A stretch of 64,000 nucleotides of DNA from an uncultured Nitrospira sp. (lineage in GTDB: Bacteria > Nitrospirota > Nitrospiria > Nitrospirales > Nitrospiraceae). Numbering within the stretch: the stretch's first letter is position 1; every line of letters starts with the position of its first letter. Below, piece after piece: positions 27,951 to 36,590 of the stretch. Both the position numbers and the translations under genes were made by a program. The stretch is from the NCBI GenBank assembly GCA_902500825.1, contig CABVRX010000008.1, forward strand, positions 46,737 through 110,736. The letters run 5' to 3'. The notes beneath the pieces were generated by a model. The model ran no database searches and had not been told where the DNA came from. It worked only from the letters and a program-made list of their open reading frames with translations.

Positions 27951-29150
27951 TTAATCATCCGTCCCGATGATCGTGTCGATGGCACGTGTCTGAGGTTCGT
28001 CGGTCTGGTGTGCGAGGTCGACGACAAGCGGCGTGACGTATTCAGTACCTTCCGGTTGGTGGGTGATGGTGACGATCGGTTGATGGAGTTTCTCCTGATT
28101 GAGTTCCGTGACCACGGCCAACTCTCGTGTGTTCAGTCGCACCTGACTATGGACCGGATAGATACCGACTCTTGCGATGAATGACGACAAGACTCGTTGA
28201 TCGAGCTTGCCGTGCCGGGATTCTTGATACAAGCGCTGAAATGTGTGGTGTGGGGTGAGCGGAGCAGTCTTGTCGAATCCGGTGATTAATTCATCGTATC
28301 GATCCACGACCATCAGGATGCGGGTGCGGTCGCAAGTAAACTGTCCTCGTGACTCTTTCGGGTACCCGCTGTCATCGAGGTAGACATGGTGATTCGCGAT
28401 GAGACGCAGTATGGAAGCCCCAGTCCCTCCTTGTCGCTCCAACATGAGAACCGCACGGCGTGGATGATTTTTAAATTCTTGTCGGTCGGCCGTGGCAAGG
28501 TCTGTCGCGGCGTGAGCATGACGGACAACGGTAGGGCAAACCTGCAAAAGTCCGATATCATGTAAGAGGGCGGCGGTCGCGAGCTCTTGCAGTTCCAGAG
28601 GGTTGAATTCGAATGTCTGTCCTAAGACCAGTGACAGCGTGCAGGTGGCCAATGCGTGTCGGCTGAGAGTGGAATCGCCGGCCCGGTTTTGACTCAAGGC
28701 CATGAAAATAGCGGAATCGGTCAGGGTTCTCATGGCGATCGTGATTTCTTGGACCGCTTCGGCAGCCTGATGAGGGTTGACGGCCCCTGTCTTGGTGATG
28801 GTCGAAAAAACGGATTGTACGGCTTGATCCATCTGTTGCTTGGCCAGTTTCGCCTGGGCATATTCCTCGTTCAGCTGAGCCAAGGGTTTGGCTGGCTTCA
28901 TACTCCAAGTAGGTGCTGCTGCCGTCGTTGAATGTATTGCAGAAGATACGCGAGACACTTGAGAATCGATTCCCCGGTCGGGGTCGATGTCGACCATCTT
29001 CACCCCCGCGCGCACTAGTTTTTCGATCTGTGTAGGACACTCAACTAGAAATGAATGGCGGAGCAAGGGAGAGCGGAACCACGAGAGGTCCAGACGGGCA
29101 ACGTACATTCCGATCTGAAGCTCGCGGATAGAGATGCGTGTTGTCGCCAT
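27951..29150 (-). CDS. HD-GYP domain protein with N-terminal DUF3391
   Basis: A probable cyclic-di-GMP phosphodiesterase of 399 residues. The first 60 residues (IRELQIGMYVARLDLSWFRSPL) are the DUF3391 domain that often precedes HD-GYP. The HD motif LLHDIGLL is at about residues 196-202, and the second metal/GYP motif reads HHVYLDDSGYP at about 254-264, keeping both histidines and GYP. There is no receiver or membrane segment, so regulation is not evident. It is convergent with the ABC permease. Confidence 0.88.
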   Translation of the reverse strand: MATTRISIRELQIGMYVARLDLSWFRSPLLRHSFLVECPTQIEKLVRAGVKMVDIDPDRGIDSQVSRVSSAIHSTTAAAPTWSMKPAKPLAQLNEEYAQAKLAKQQMDQAVQSVFSTITKTGAVNPHQAAEAVQEITIAMRTLTDSAIFMALSQNRAGDSTLSRHALATCTLSLVLGQTFEFNPLELQELATAALLHDIGLLQVCPTVVRHAHAATDLATADRQEFKNHPRRAVLMLERQGGTGASILRLIANHHVYLDDSGYPKESRGQFTCDRTRILMVVDRYDELITGFDKTAPLTPHHTFQRLYQESRHGKLDQRVLSSFIARVGIYPVHSQVRLNTRELAVVTELNQEKLHQPIVTITHQPEGTEYVTPLVVDLAHQTDEPQTRAIDTIIGTDD

Positions 29151-29249
29151 CGGTGTGCGATTGCCGGTAAATAGAGTCGCAGAACTACCTCCTTCAGATA
29201 TCGGTACGGGCGGGAGATAACTGTAGTTGAACGAGCGATGGGGCGATGG

Positions 29250-29726
29250 TTAGGCCGAGTGATGAGGAGAGGGAAGGAACGAAAGAGAGACTTCGATGCG
29301 AGGATCGGTTTTGTCGACTTGTTTGTACAGATGGGTTTCAATGATGCGGTTGTCGTTCAATCCAAGCCCTTCGCAGACCGCATCTTGGGCGATTTTCAGA
29401 CCGCCGTCGAGGTCGCGTCGTAAAGCGGAAGCAAAATAAAATCGGATAGTGAGCGCGATCGGTCCGGATTGAAGTCTCTCCCGTAATGAAAATCTCGCTG
29501 GGGATTGGGCCAATGCCAGCCAGACTTGCCGGCCGACGTATGCCTTATAGGCGCGTCCGGCAGAGGACAGCAAACGACGTCCATTGACCGTCGCATATTG
29601 ATGGTTGATGCTAGGAGGGACGGGCAATGTAACCGTGAATGTATCCGATGTGACGACCGAGGGATGTGATGGGGTGCAAAGAGCGGTCTTGGAGTTCGAA
29701 GGATCAAATTTCAACGATCGAGTCAT
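29250..29726 (-). CDS. RusA-family crossover junction endodeoxyribonuclease
   Basis: A 158-residue RusA-like Holliday-junction resolvase. The diagnostic parts are PVPPSINHQYATVNGR near the start and the acidic active-site block DLDGGLKIAQDAVCEGLG with the following NDNRI. RusA is most often phage-borne, but no other phage gene is nearby. ATG 29726 is favoured; an upstream in-frame start at 29846 would add 40 Arg/Ser/Pro-rich residues. It lies between HD-GYP and mraZ on the reverse strand. Confidence 0.82.
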   Translation of the reverse strand: MTRSLKFDPSNSKTALCTPSHPSVVTSDTFTVTLPVPPSINHQYATVNGRRLLSSAGRAYKAYVGRQVWLALAQSPARFSLRERLQSGPIALTIRFYFASALRRDLDGGLKIAQDAVCEGLGLNDNRIIETHLYKQVDKTDPRIEVSLSFLPSPHHSA

Positions 29727-29855
29727 ACCGTTGATCCGTGGTAATCTTTTCGGTGTGGATGGGCAGCTTGGATCACCACGACGCAACATTACAGGGAGGC
29801 GAGATCCTGATGAACGAGAATTGTATTGACGTTGGCCGGACGGCATGGAGCCGAA

Positions 29856-30296
29856 CTAGAGGAGGTTCATGATTTTTGCCATGTTCTGCTCATACCGATC
29901 TTCTGTACGGGCAATATACCGGCGCCAGTCACTCGGATTCCAAATTTCCATTCGGTGATACAGGCCGACGAGTATGATCTCTTGATCTTCATCGACCGGA
30001 ACCAGTTTTCGAAGGCGACCGGGAATCAGGATGCGGCCAGTCTTATCGATGTCCGACGAGCCGGCCTCGGATACGACGAAGTGCATAAACAGCCGGCTCT
30101 GATCTTCGTCCAGAGACGTCCTGGTCCGGTCAAGGACTTTCTCCCACTCTTTCGTAGCGTAAATCAATAACGACTGTTCAGGGCCTTTCAGGAACATCAC
30201 AGTCGGCCCCTCGGCTTCGATCTGTTCACGGATTGGCGAGGGGACGATGAAGCGTCCTTTTTCATCAACCTTGCAAAGATATTCACCGGCAAACAT
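29856..30296 (-). CDS. mraZ: Transcriptional regulator MraZ (orphan location)
   Basis: A 146-residue double-AbrB-fold protein. It begins MFAGEYLCKVDEKGRFIVPS and has the second copy around SDIDKTGRILIPGRLR, both hallmarks of MraZ, which binds DNA repeats upstream of its own operon and represses division and cell-wall genes. Normally it is the first gene of the dcw cluster with mraW and ftsL; here its neighbours are a small HTH protein and rusA. I do not see the usual closely spaced TGGG-type repeats upstream. Confidence 0.92.
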   Translation of the reverse strand: MFAGEYLCKVDEKGRFIVPSPIREQIEAEGPTVMFLKGPEQSLLIYATKEWEKVLDRTRTSLDEDQSRLFMHFVVSEAGSSDIDKTGRILIPGRLRKLVPVDEDQEIILVGLYHRMEIWNPSDWRRYIARTEDRYEQNMAKIMNLL

Positions 30297-30311
30297 TTGA
30301 ATAACCTATAG

Positions 30312-30509
30312 TTAGGAATTCACGACGGTTCTGGTCCGGTCGCGGATCCATTGCTCGAGATCTGAGCGCACAAATCGCCATTCTTTTCCCAGCTTGAAGG
30401 CGGGAATCTGCCGACTCCGAAGATAGCGATAGAGGGTACGTTGAGTAATCTTGAGATATCGGCATGTTTCTGTCGCGGTCATCAGTTCGGTCTTTAGCGC
30501 CCTGCTCAT
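30312..30509 (-). CDS. Small excisionase-like helix-turn-helix protein
   Basis: A 65-residue DNA-binding protein of the MerR-like/excisionase HTH_17 type: LMTATETCRYLKITQRTLYRYLRSRQIPAFKLGKEWRF-type sequence (shown here in part: TETCRYLKITQRTLYRYL). ATG 30509 has a GGTGG-containing ribosome-binding site; the longer in-frame start at 30581 would run over the promoter. It is followed after 15 bases by mraZ and is probably co-transcribed with it. Confidence 0.82.
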   Translation of the reverse strand: MSRALKTELMTATETCRYLKITQRTLYRYLRSRQIPAFKLGKEWRFVRSDLEQWIRDRTRTVVNS

Positions 30510-30564
30510 CACTCCACCTGCTACCAGAGAGAGGAATGCGCATACCACCTCCAGTACTGTGGCT

Positions 30565-30592
30565 ATTCTAGAGACAGCCACAACAATGTCAA
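30565..30592 (-). promoter_or_regulatory. Predicted sigma-70-type promoter of the HTH-mraZ unit
   Basis: On the reverse strand TTGACA (30587-30592), a 16-base spacer and TAGAAT (30565-30570) make a strong promoter. Transcription would start near 30558 and read the small HTH gene, mraZ and possibly rusA. Confidence 0.6.
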
Positions 30593-30628
30593 GCGAAAAT
30601 ACATGACATTATGAGTCAGAAACTGTCG

Positions 30629-30961
30629 CTATGGTCTATATTCCCCATCAGCATCGCCGTCTGGTTGGTCCAACATGGCTTCCACGTCGCGTACGTCTTC
30701 CCCCATCTCTTCCCCCATTTTTTTCATGAGACGAGCGACACTCCGAGGATCAGACTCATCAAGGCCGCTCAGATTGGCAGGGTCTGCGAGTGATTCGAGC
30801 CTGGATTCTTCCGAGGTAGGGACGGCGAAGCGGGACAGGAGACGCTCCAACTTCGAACCGCCACAGTGCTGACAGGTAATCGATCCAGGTTGTCGGGGGT
30901 TCATGACAAGGAACGAACTTCGTTTGCGGCATTCTTGACATAAGTACTCATAAATCGGCAT
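30629..30961 (-). CDS. FmdB-family zinc-ribbon protein
   Basis: A 110-residue protein opening MPIYEYLCQECRKRSSFL with a second CxxC at CQHCGG, the FmdB/CxxC_CxxC_SSSS regulatory zinc ribbon. The C-terminal half is acidic and helical (MKKMGEEMGEDVRD). FmdB proteins are implicated as regulators but their mechanism is not established. ATG 30961 is chosen because MPIYEY is the family start. It follows comF by 20 bases. Confidence 0.85.
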   Translation of the reverse strand: MPIYEYLCQECRKRSSFLVMNPRQPGSITCQHCGGSKLERLLSRFAVPTSEESRLESLADPANLSGLDESDPRSVARLMKKMGEEMGEDVRDVEAMLDQPDGDADGEYRP

Positions 30962-30981
30962 GGATGTATCCTCCAAGCATC

Positions 30982-31782
30982 TCAAGAATGGGGCGGACGT
31001 TGAGCCAGGATTCGGTCAGGGACGATATCGACACTCACGGTTCGGCTTAACGTTATGGCAAATACGTCGGCAGACCCGGCCCTGCGCAGGGTTTTTGCAC
31101 ACTCATTCACCGTGGTACCGGTCGTAAAGACGTCGTCGATCAGAAGAATGCGCTTATTGACGATCGCATCAGGGTGTCGGACGGCAAACGCTCGGCGAAG
31201 GTTTTTCTGACGGTCTTTTCTGGACAACGTGGTTTGGGCCGGCGTAGGGGCGGTCCGGACCAAATTAGTATATGCCACCGGCATATCGAGGCTACGTCCG
31301 ATGTGATCGGCGAGAAGCAGAGACTGATTGAATTCTCGCTCACGGAGTCTCTGAATGTGCAAGGGCACCGGTATGATCACGTCAACGGAATTGAGTGGAG
31401 GAAGTCGGGCGATCATGAGGGCGGCAAGCGGAGCAGCCAATGAAACTTTGCCTTGGTACTTAAAGAAGCGGATTGCATGCTGGAGGGGGGGCATATAAGG
31501 GTACAGAGTCCAGGCCCTTGTATAGGAAGGTGGATGTTCAGCGCAGAATCGGCAGACATGGTTTGGGCTGTAGGTCGTGGTGTTGGAAGAAGGGAAGGGG
31601 TGATCACAACGGGCGCATCGAGCGTCAGGCATGAGGGAAATCGCGCTCCAGCAGTCAGAGCAAAAATGAGGGATCGGATCATCTGTCAGAGGCGAACTGC
31701 AAGTTGAACAATGAACGGGAAAAAAGAATCTTATTGCACGGCGCACGAGACCCGGAATCCGTTCCGAAACATGATTAGGCAT
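30982..31782 (-). CDS. ComF-family phosphoribosyltransferase-like protein
   Basis: A 266-residue ComF protein. The N-terminal zinc finger has four CxxC pairs (CSTC, CSDC, CARC, CRFC), and the C-terminal type I phosphoribosyltransferase domain carries the PRPP loop RILLIDDVFTTGTTV. ComF proteins support DNA uptake in transformation in several bacteria and are linked to recombination. No other competence gene is next to it, though RusA lies 1.3 kb downstream on the same strand. Confidence 0.92.
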   Translation of the reverse strand: MPNHVSERIPGLVRRAIRFFFPVHCSTCSSPLTDDPIPHFCSDCWSAISLMPDARCARCDHPFPSSNTTTYSPNHVCRFCAEHPPSYTRAWTLYPYMPPLQHAIRFFKYQGKVSLAAPLAALMIARLPPLNSVDVIIPVPLHIQRLREREFNQSLLLADHIGRSLDMPVAYTNLVRTAPTPAQTTLSRKDRQKNLRRAFAVRHPDAIVNKRILLIDDVFTTGTTVNECAKTLRRAGSADVFAITLSRTVSVDIVPDRILAQRPPHS

Positions 31783-31927
31783 TGGAAGTCTTAATTGTTG
31801 CTTGTCCCATCACTCTTTATGGCGAAGCACCTGACGGTGTCAAGGTTGTCGGGTTCCGATTTATTATGTTATACGAATAAGAATACTACGCATCTGGTGA
31901 TCAGTCGCCCAAGAGAGCGGGCCGCCG

Positions 31928-32626
31928 ATGGTGATACTGAGACGACTCTCGAAAACCTATTCGCGCGGAGAAGCTATGGTCGAGGCTTTGCGCGATGTGA
32001 GTTTAGAGATTAAGCCCGGAGAATTCTGCGCATTCGTGGGTTCCAGCGGATGCGGGAAAAGCACTCTTCTGAACCTCGTTGCGGGGTTGGACCTGCCTAC
32101 ATCGGGTGAGATCGTGCTGGATGGGCGATCCACCCACAACCTGACCAGCTATGAATGGACGAAGATCAGGCGTGAAACGATCGGGATTGTGTTCCAAGCC
32201 TTCCATTTGGTTCATGGTTTGACGGCTGAGGAGAATATTGCGCTGCCTTTGATGTTGCGCGGTGAGAACGGGCGAGAGATAGCGCAACGGGCGGAGGAAA
32301 TGCTGGACAGGGTGGGGATGAGTCACCGTCGCCGACATCGACCAGCCGAACTATCCGGCGGGGAGCAACAAAGAATCGCGATCGCGCGGGCGTTGGTACA
32401 TGGACCTCGTCTCCTCTTGGCCGATGAGCCGACTGGAAATATCGATTCTCATCAAGGAGCCGCCATTATGGCGCTTATTCGTGAGCTTGCGATATCTGGA
32501 CGGCAGACCGTCCTGCTGGTGACCCATAGCGCGCAGGCTGCGCAAACCGCCGACTATGTATGGACCATGCGAGACGGACGACTGGTTTCACGCACTGAAC
32601 ATATGACTGAACTGGTAACTCCGTGA
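31928..32626 (+). CDS. ABC transporter ATP-binding protein (LolD-like)
   Basis: A 232-residue ATPase with Walker A GSSGCGKST, signature LSGGEQQRIAIARAL, Walker [13 protein letters not shown] and switch VLLVTHSAQ. It belongs to the LolD/MacB group. Its likely partner is the 871-residue FtsX-type permease at 33975-36590, with pyrD inserted between them. Its stop overlaps the pyrD GTG start (GTGA), so the two are probably co-translated. Confidence 0.9.
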   Translation: MVILRRLSKTYSRGEAMVEALRDVSLEIKPGEFCAFVGSSGCGKSTLLNLVAGLDLPTSGEIVLDGRSTHNLTSYEWTKIRRETIGIVFQAFHLVHGLTAEENIALPLMLRGENGREIAQRAEEMLDRVGMSHRRRHRPAELSGGEQQRIAIARALVHGPRLLLADEPTGNIDSHQGAAIMALIRELAISGRQTVLLVTHSAQAAQTADYVWTMRDGRLVSRTEHMTELVTP

Positions 32627-33552
32627 TCAATCTCTCCACAACGATTGCCGGCGTGACCTTTCCCAGCTGTTTCATGAATGCGTCAGGCGCGCTCTGTGTC
32701 ACACGGGACGAACTTGAGGCCCTGGGGAAATCCGGTTCCGGGGCGATCGTCACGAAGTCCATGACGATTGAATCACGCCAGGGGAACCCTGCGCCTCGGT
32801 ATTATGGATTTTCCGGAGGATCGATCAATTCGATGGGGCTTCCTAATCTCGGCTATAAGGCCTACGCCGAGATGATTCCTCATCTCAAACGCTTCGGAAA
32901 GCCCGTTATCGCCAGCGTGGCCGGTCTCGGGGAAGAAGACTTTCCGACAATCGCGGAAGCGATCAATGCCGTACAGCCGGATCTCATTGAGGTGAATCTG
33001 TCTTGTCCGAATATTCCGGGTAAACCCCAAATTGGCTATGATCCGGAAACTTCCGAGCGGGTGCTCAAAAGAGTTCGACCTCTCATCACGGTGCCGATGG
33101 GAGTGAAGCTGCCGCCGTACTTTGATCCGGCGCATCATCAGGCTATGGGGAAGGTAATCGGGCGTTGCGGAGTCGACTTTCTCAATATGATCAATTCAGT
33201 GGGCAACGGCCTGATTGTCGATCCTGAACGGGAAACCGTCGTCATTAAACCTAAAGGAGGTTTCGGCGGATTGGGTGGGAGATTGATCAAGCCCGTAGCA
33301 TTGGCGAACGTCCGCGCCTTCTATAAATGTTTTGACGGGAAGATTCCAATTATCGGAACCGGAGGAATTGTTGAGGGGATCGATGTGTTCGAACATTTCC
33401 TCTGCGGCGCATCGGCGGTCCAAATCGGGACGGTGTTGGTGGAGGAAGGGTTGGATGTGTTCGGCCGACTTGAAGCCGAATTAACCACCGTCTTGATAAG
33501 AAAAGGATACGGGTCAATTCTGGAATGCCGAGGACGGCTCAAGGAATTATGA
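32623..33552 (+). CDS. pyrD: Dihydroorotate dehydrogenase, class 1A
   Basis: Catalyses the oxidation of dihydroorotate to orotate in pyrimidine synthesis. The loop NLSCPNIPGKPQ with catalytic cysteine C128, and the segment PKGGFGGLGG, are those of class 1A enzymes, which are soluble homodimers using fumarate. Class 2 enzymes use serine and membrane quinone; class 1B needs a PyrK partner, and none is present here. The length of 309 residues fits. It begins at GTG within the GTGA overlap with the ABC gene. Confidence 0.9.
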   Translation: MINLSTTIAGVTFPSCFMNASGALCVTRDELEALGKSGSGAIVTKSMTIESRQGNPAPRYYGFSGGSINSMGLPNLGYKAYAEMIPHLKRFGKPVIASVAGLGEEDFPTIAEAINAVQPDLIEVNLSCPNIPGKPQIGYDPETSERVLKRVRPLITVPMGVKLPPYFDPAHHQAMGKVIGRCGVDFLNMINSVGNGLIVDPERETVVIKPKGGFGGLGGRLIKPVALANVRAFYKCFDGKIPIIGTGGIVEGIDVFEHFLCGASAVQIGTVLVEEGLDVFGRLEAELTTVLIRKGYGSILECRGRLKEL

Positions 33553-33554
33553 AC

Positions 33555-33833
33555 CTATTTATTGCCGAAGTTGCGGGGCAATAAGTGTTGTTGTAGAGCC
33601 TGACGCAGGAGTTGGGCGACATTCCGAACGTTGAGTCGACGCATCAAGTTGAAACGATGGACTTCGACCGTTCGGACGCTGATATCCAGCGATGCGGCGA
33701 TCTCGCGATTCGTATGGCCTAGCGCGACCAATCGCAGAATCTCGCGTTGGCGGGGCGTAATGTGCAGAGAAGATTTTGGACGGTGTTCCATCCGGTGGAG
33801 CGGAAGTGCAACGGACTGTTTGCTTCTTGCCAT
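33555..33833 (-). CDS. Stand-alone LuxR-type helix-turn-helix protein
   Basis: A 92-residue protein consisting almost only of a LuxR C-terminal DNA-binding domain (LTPRQREILRLVALGHTNREIA pattern; visible here as REILRLVALGHTNREIAASL then VRTVEVHRFNLMRRLNV). There is no receiver or ligand domain. It is convergent with pyrD, with two bases between the stop codons. It resembles the output half of NarL-type regulators. A fragment of a longer ancestor is possible, but the frame is intact with a short basic N-terminus. Confidence 0.82.
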   Translation of the reverse strand: MARSKQSVALPLHRMEHRPKSSLHITPRQREILRLVALGHTNREIAASLDISVRTVEVHRFNLMRRLNVRNVAQLLRQALQQHLLPRNFGNK

Positions 33834-33974
33834 CTGTCCTCCTCTCAGAAGTTCTATGTGCAGTCTAGCAAACGACCGAAAATGTGTAAACGAAACGACT
33901 GATATATGCCAAGAGTGGAACGCGTGGATGTCACGGATAAGCTCTCTGCAAGTTGGAAGTCTCTCTCACGCTAA

Positions 33975-36590
33975 ATGCCTGCCTTGTTAAGGGCGCTCCT
34001 CCTTCTTCTCACGTCTCATGTCCGGCAATGGCCGTTACGCACACTGCTGACGATCGTCGGGGTGGCTCTCGGAGTGTCGGCTTCCGTAGCAGTACGGACC
34101 GCCAATGTCGATGTGCTGCGGTCCTTTGAGCAGGCCGTCATGACAGTGGCAGGTCCAACCACCTTGGAAGTGTCAGGAAGTGAAACCGGGCTTGATGAAC
34201 AAGTCATTACACGAGTACGGACCATCGACGGCGTGGCGGCCGCATCGCCGGTGATCCTACAGACGGCTGTTCATATGAGGGGAGAGCAAGCAGACCAAGC
34301 GGTACAAGTGGTGGGTCTGGATCTTTTGGCCGAATTCAATACGCGCGGGTTCCGCATGAGCCAGCCGGCAACAGAAAGTCAGCTGATGGGTATGATTCAA
34401 CCGGAGGCGGTGTTCTTGGGAGCCAAACTGGCCACTGAATGGAATCTATCGGTCGATGACCAGGTTGATCTGCTGATTGGAACCAGGCGTCTCACCTGTC
34501 GGGTTGCAGGGATTCTTCAGAATGAGTCGGACCGAACCTCCTCGTGGGAACGTATGGCCGTCATGGATATTGCCGCCGCACAGATTTCGTTTGAGATGAT
34601 CGGCAAAGTTGATCGAATCGATATCGTGACTGATGAGAAAAAGGCTGTCGAGGAAGTGGCACAGAACCTACGGACCGTTCTGCCGTCTTATATGACAGTG
34701 GAAAGACCGGCCAATAGGACGAAACAGGTTGAGCAAATGGTACGTGCCTTTCGTCTCAATCTGACGGTGCTGAGCTGGGTCGGCCTGTTGGTCGGCATGT
34801 TTCTCATTTACAACACGATGGCATTTGCCGTTGCCCAGAGGAGACGGGAAATCGGAATTTATCGAGCGATCGGGATGACGCAGTCTCGGGTGGCGGTGCT
34901 GTTTCTGATGGAAGCCGGGTTCTTCGGATTGTTGGGAGGTATCGTTGGAACCGCAGCAGGGGTGACACTCGCTCAAGAGCTTGTCACGCTTCTGAGTCGA
35001 ACTATTTCGGACCTCTATGCTCCAGTGGGCGCCGGCGAGGGAGGGCTAGCCTGGGCCGCGCAATTCTGGAGCATCATGCTCGAAGGAATTTTGATTGGGT
35101 GTGTCGTCTCCATGATCGGTGCCATCGGTCCGAGCCTGGATGCCAGCCGCACGACGACTGTACGGGCACTGTCTCCGGGCGACTATGAAGCGAGCCGGCA
35201 ATTACGAGTAGGGATGCTCGCCGTGATGGGCTTGAGCTTACTCGTTGTCACGGGGTTCTTGAGCCTGCCGGGGCCTATACGTGGGGTTCCCATCTCTGGT
35301 TATACGGCGACGTTATCTCTGCTGGCAGGGCTGGCCTGTCTGGCGCCGATCTGTGTAACCGGATTGCCTCGCCGACGGCAATATGTGGGACGCGACGGAG
35401 GAGTACGGGGAGTTATGAGGGGGATTGCCGTCGAGCATGCATCCCGTAGTCCTGGACGAAACGGAGTCACGATTTCTGCCCTGATGGTGGGATTGGCGAT
35501 TATGATCGGCGTACTGGTCATGGTGAGAAGTTTCCGACATACGGTCGAACTATGGGTGACCGATACGGTCCTGGCCGATCTAGTCGTGGCGCCCTCGATG
35601 TGGTTGCGGGGTACGGAGATCGGCAGCATCGGACGAAGTCTTCCGCCCTTGTGGTTGAATGTCTTGTCTTCTATTCCTGAAGTGGCGGCGGTCGACAGCT
35701 ATCGCGACGTACGGATAGAGGTAAACGGTCAACGAGTGGCTGTCGTCTCGCGGGATTTGCAGTTGCATGCCCAATGGAGCCGGTATCTCGTGCGCAAGGG
35801 CGAATCTTCGGAACAGCTCAGACGGGCGGCCGAGATCCGCGGCCTTCTTGTTTCAGAGGTCTTGGCCGATCGGCTCGGAGTGGAGGAGGGATCGACGCTT
35901 GAAATTCTGACGCCGAGCGGTCCCACGCGATTTCCGATCGTGGCTGTGTTCTATGACTATTCGACGGACGGGGGCAAGCTTCTCATGGATCGGGCGCTCT
36001 ACCAGTCGCTATGGCACGATGATCTGGTCACGGTATTCCCCGTATATTTGAACGACGGGGCGAGCATCGATCGTGTGAGAGAAAGGATCACACATCAATT
36101 GAGCGACGCAGTCGGCGGGGGGCTGCCGCCGCTCGTGATCAGTAACACCGAGTTACGGAAAGAAATCCTCGAAATCTTCGATCGCACATTTCTGCTGACG
36201 TACGTGCTGGAGGCCATCGCTGTCGTGATTGCCATGCTCGGGATCGTCAATACACTGGTCACGTCTGTCCTCGAACGGCGTCGGGAATTTGCCACTCTCC
36301 GGGCCATCGGCGGCAGCGCGGAGCAAATTCGACAACTCGTGCTCTGGGAAGCCGCCTACCTCGGCGTGATCGGAATTGCTTTGGGTCTTGTCGGTGGTGG
36401 GTTGCTCTCATTGCTGCTTATTAAAGTCATCAACAAGCAATCATTCGGGTGGACGATTCAGATGATTGTTCCGATCGGTGCGCTTGTTCAGGCCGTGATG
36501 CTTGCAGGCATTGCCACCTTGGTGGCGGGCTACTTCCCAGCCCGTTGGGCGGCACGGCAACCGGTGGTGGAAGGGTTACGGGATGAATAA
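33975..36590 (+). CDS. Large FtsX/MacB-type ABC permease
   Basis: An 871-residue permease with two FtsX modules. The first helix (LRTLLTIVGVALGVSASVAV) and a periplasmic domain precede the first helical bundle (RRREIGIYRAIGMTQSRVAVL); the second periplasmic domain and a final bundle (ERRREFATLRAIGGSAEQIRQL) follow, about ten helices in all. The arrangement resembles lipoprotein or antimicrobial-peptide exporters of the YbbP/LolCE type. The matching ATPase is probably at 31928-32626. Substrate unknown. Confidence 0.88.
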   Translation: MPALLRALLLLLTSHVRQWPLRTLLTIVGVALGVSASVAVRTANVDVLRSFEQAVMTVAGPTTLEVSGSETGLDEQVITRVRTIDGVAAASPVILQTAVHMRGEQADQAVQVVGLDLLAEFNTRGFRMSQPATESQLMGMIQPEAVFLGAKLATEWNLSVDDQVDLLIGTRRLTCRVAGILQNESDRTSSWERMAVMDIAAAQISFEMIGKVDRIDIVTDEKKAVEEVAQNLRTVLPSYMTVERPANRTKQVEQMVRAFRLNLTVLSWVGLLVGMFLIYNTMAFAVAQRRREIGIYRAIGMTQSRVAVLFLMEAGFFGLLGGIVGTAAGVTLAQELVTLLSRTISDLYAPVGAGEGGLAWAAQFWSIMLEGILIGCVVSMIGAIGPSLDASRTTTVRALSPGDYEASRQLRVGMLAVMGLSLLVVTGFLSLPGPIRGVPISGYTATLSLLAGLACLAPICVTGLPRRRQYVGRDGGVRGVMRGIAVEHASRSPGRNGVTISALMVGLAIMIGVLVMVRSFRHTVELWVTDTVLADLVVAPSMWLRGTEIGSIGRSLPPLWLNVLSSIPEVAAVDSYRDVRIEVNGQRVAVVSRDLQLHAQWSRYLVRKGESSEQLRRAAEIRGLLVSEVLADRLGVEEGSTLEILTPSGPTRFPIVAVFYDYSTDGGKLLMDRALYQSLWHDDLVTVFPVYLNDGASIDRVRERITHQLSDAVGGGLPPLVISNTELRKEILEIFDRTFLLTYVLEAIAVVIAMLGIVNTLVTSVLERRREFATLRAIGGSAEQIRQLVLWEAAYLGVIGIALGLVGGGLLSLLLIKVINKQSFGWTIQMIVPIGALVQAVMLAGIATLVAGYFPARWAARQPVVEGLRDE

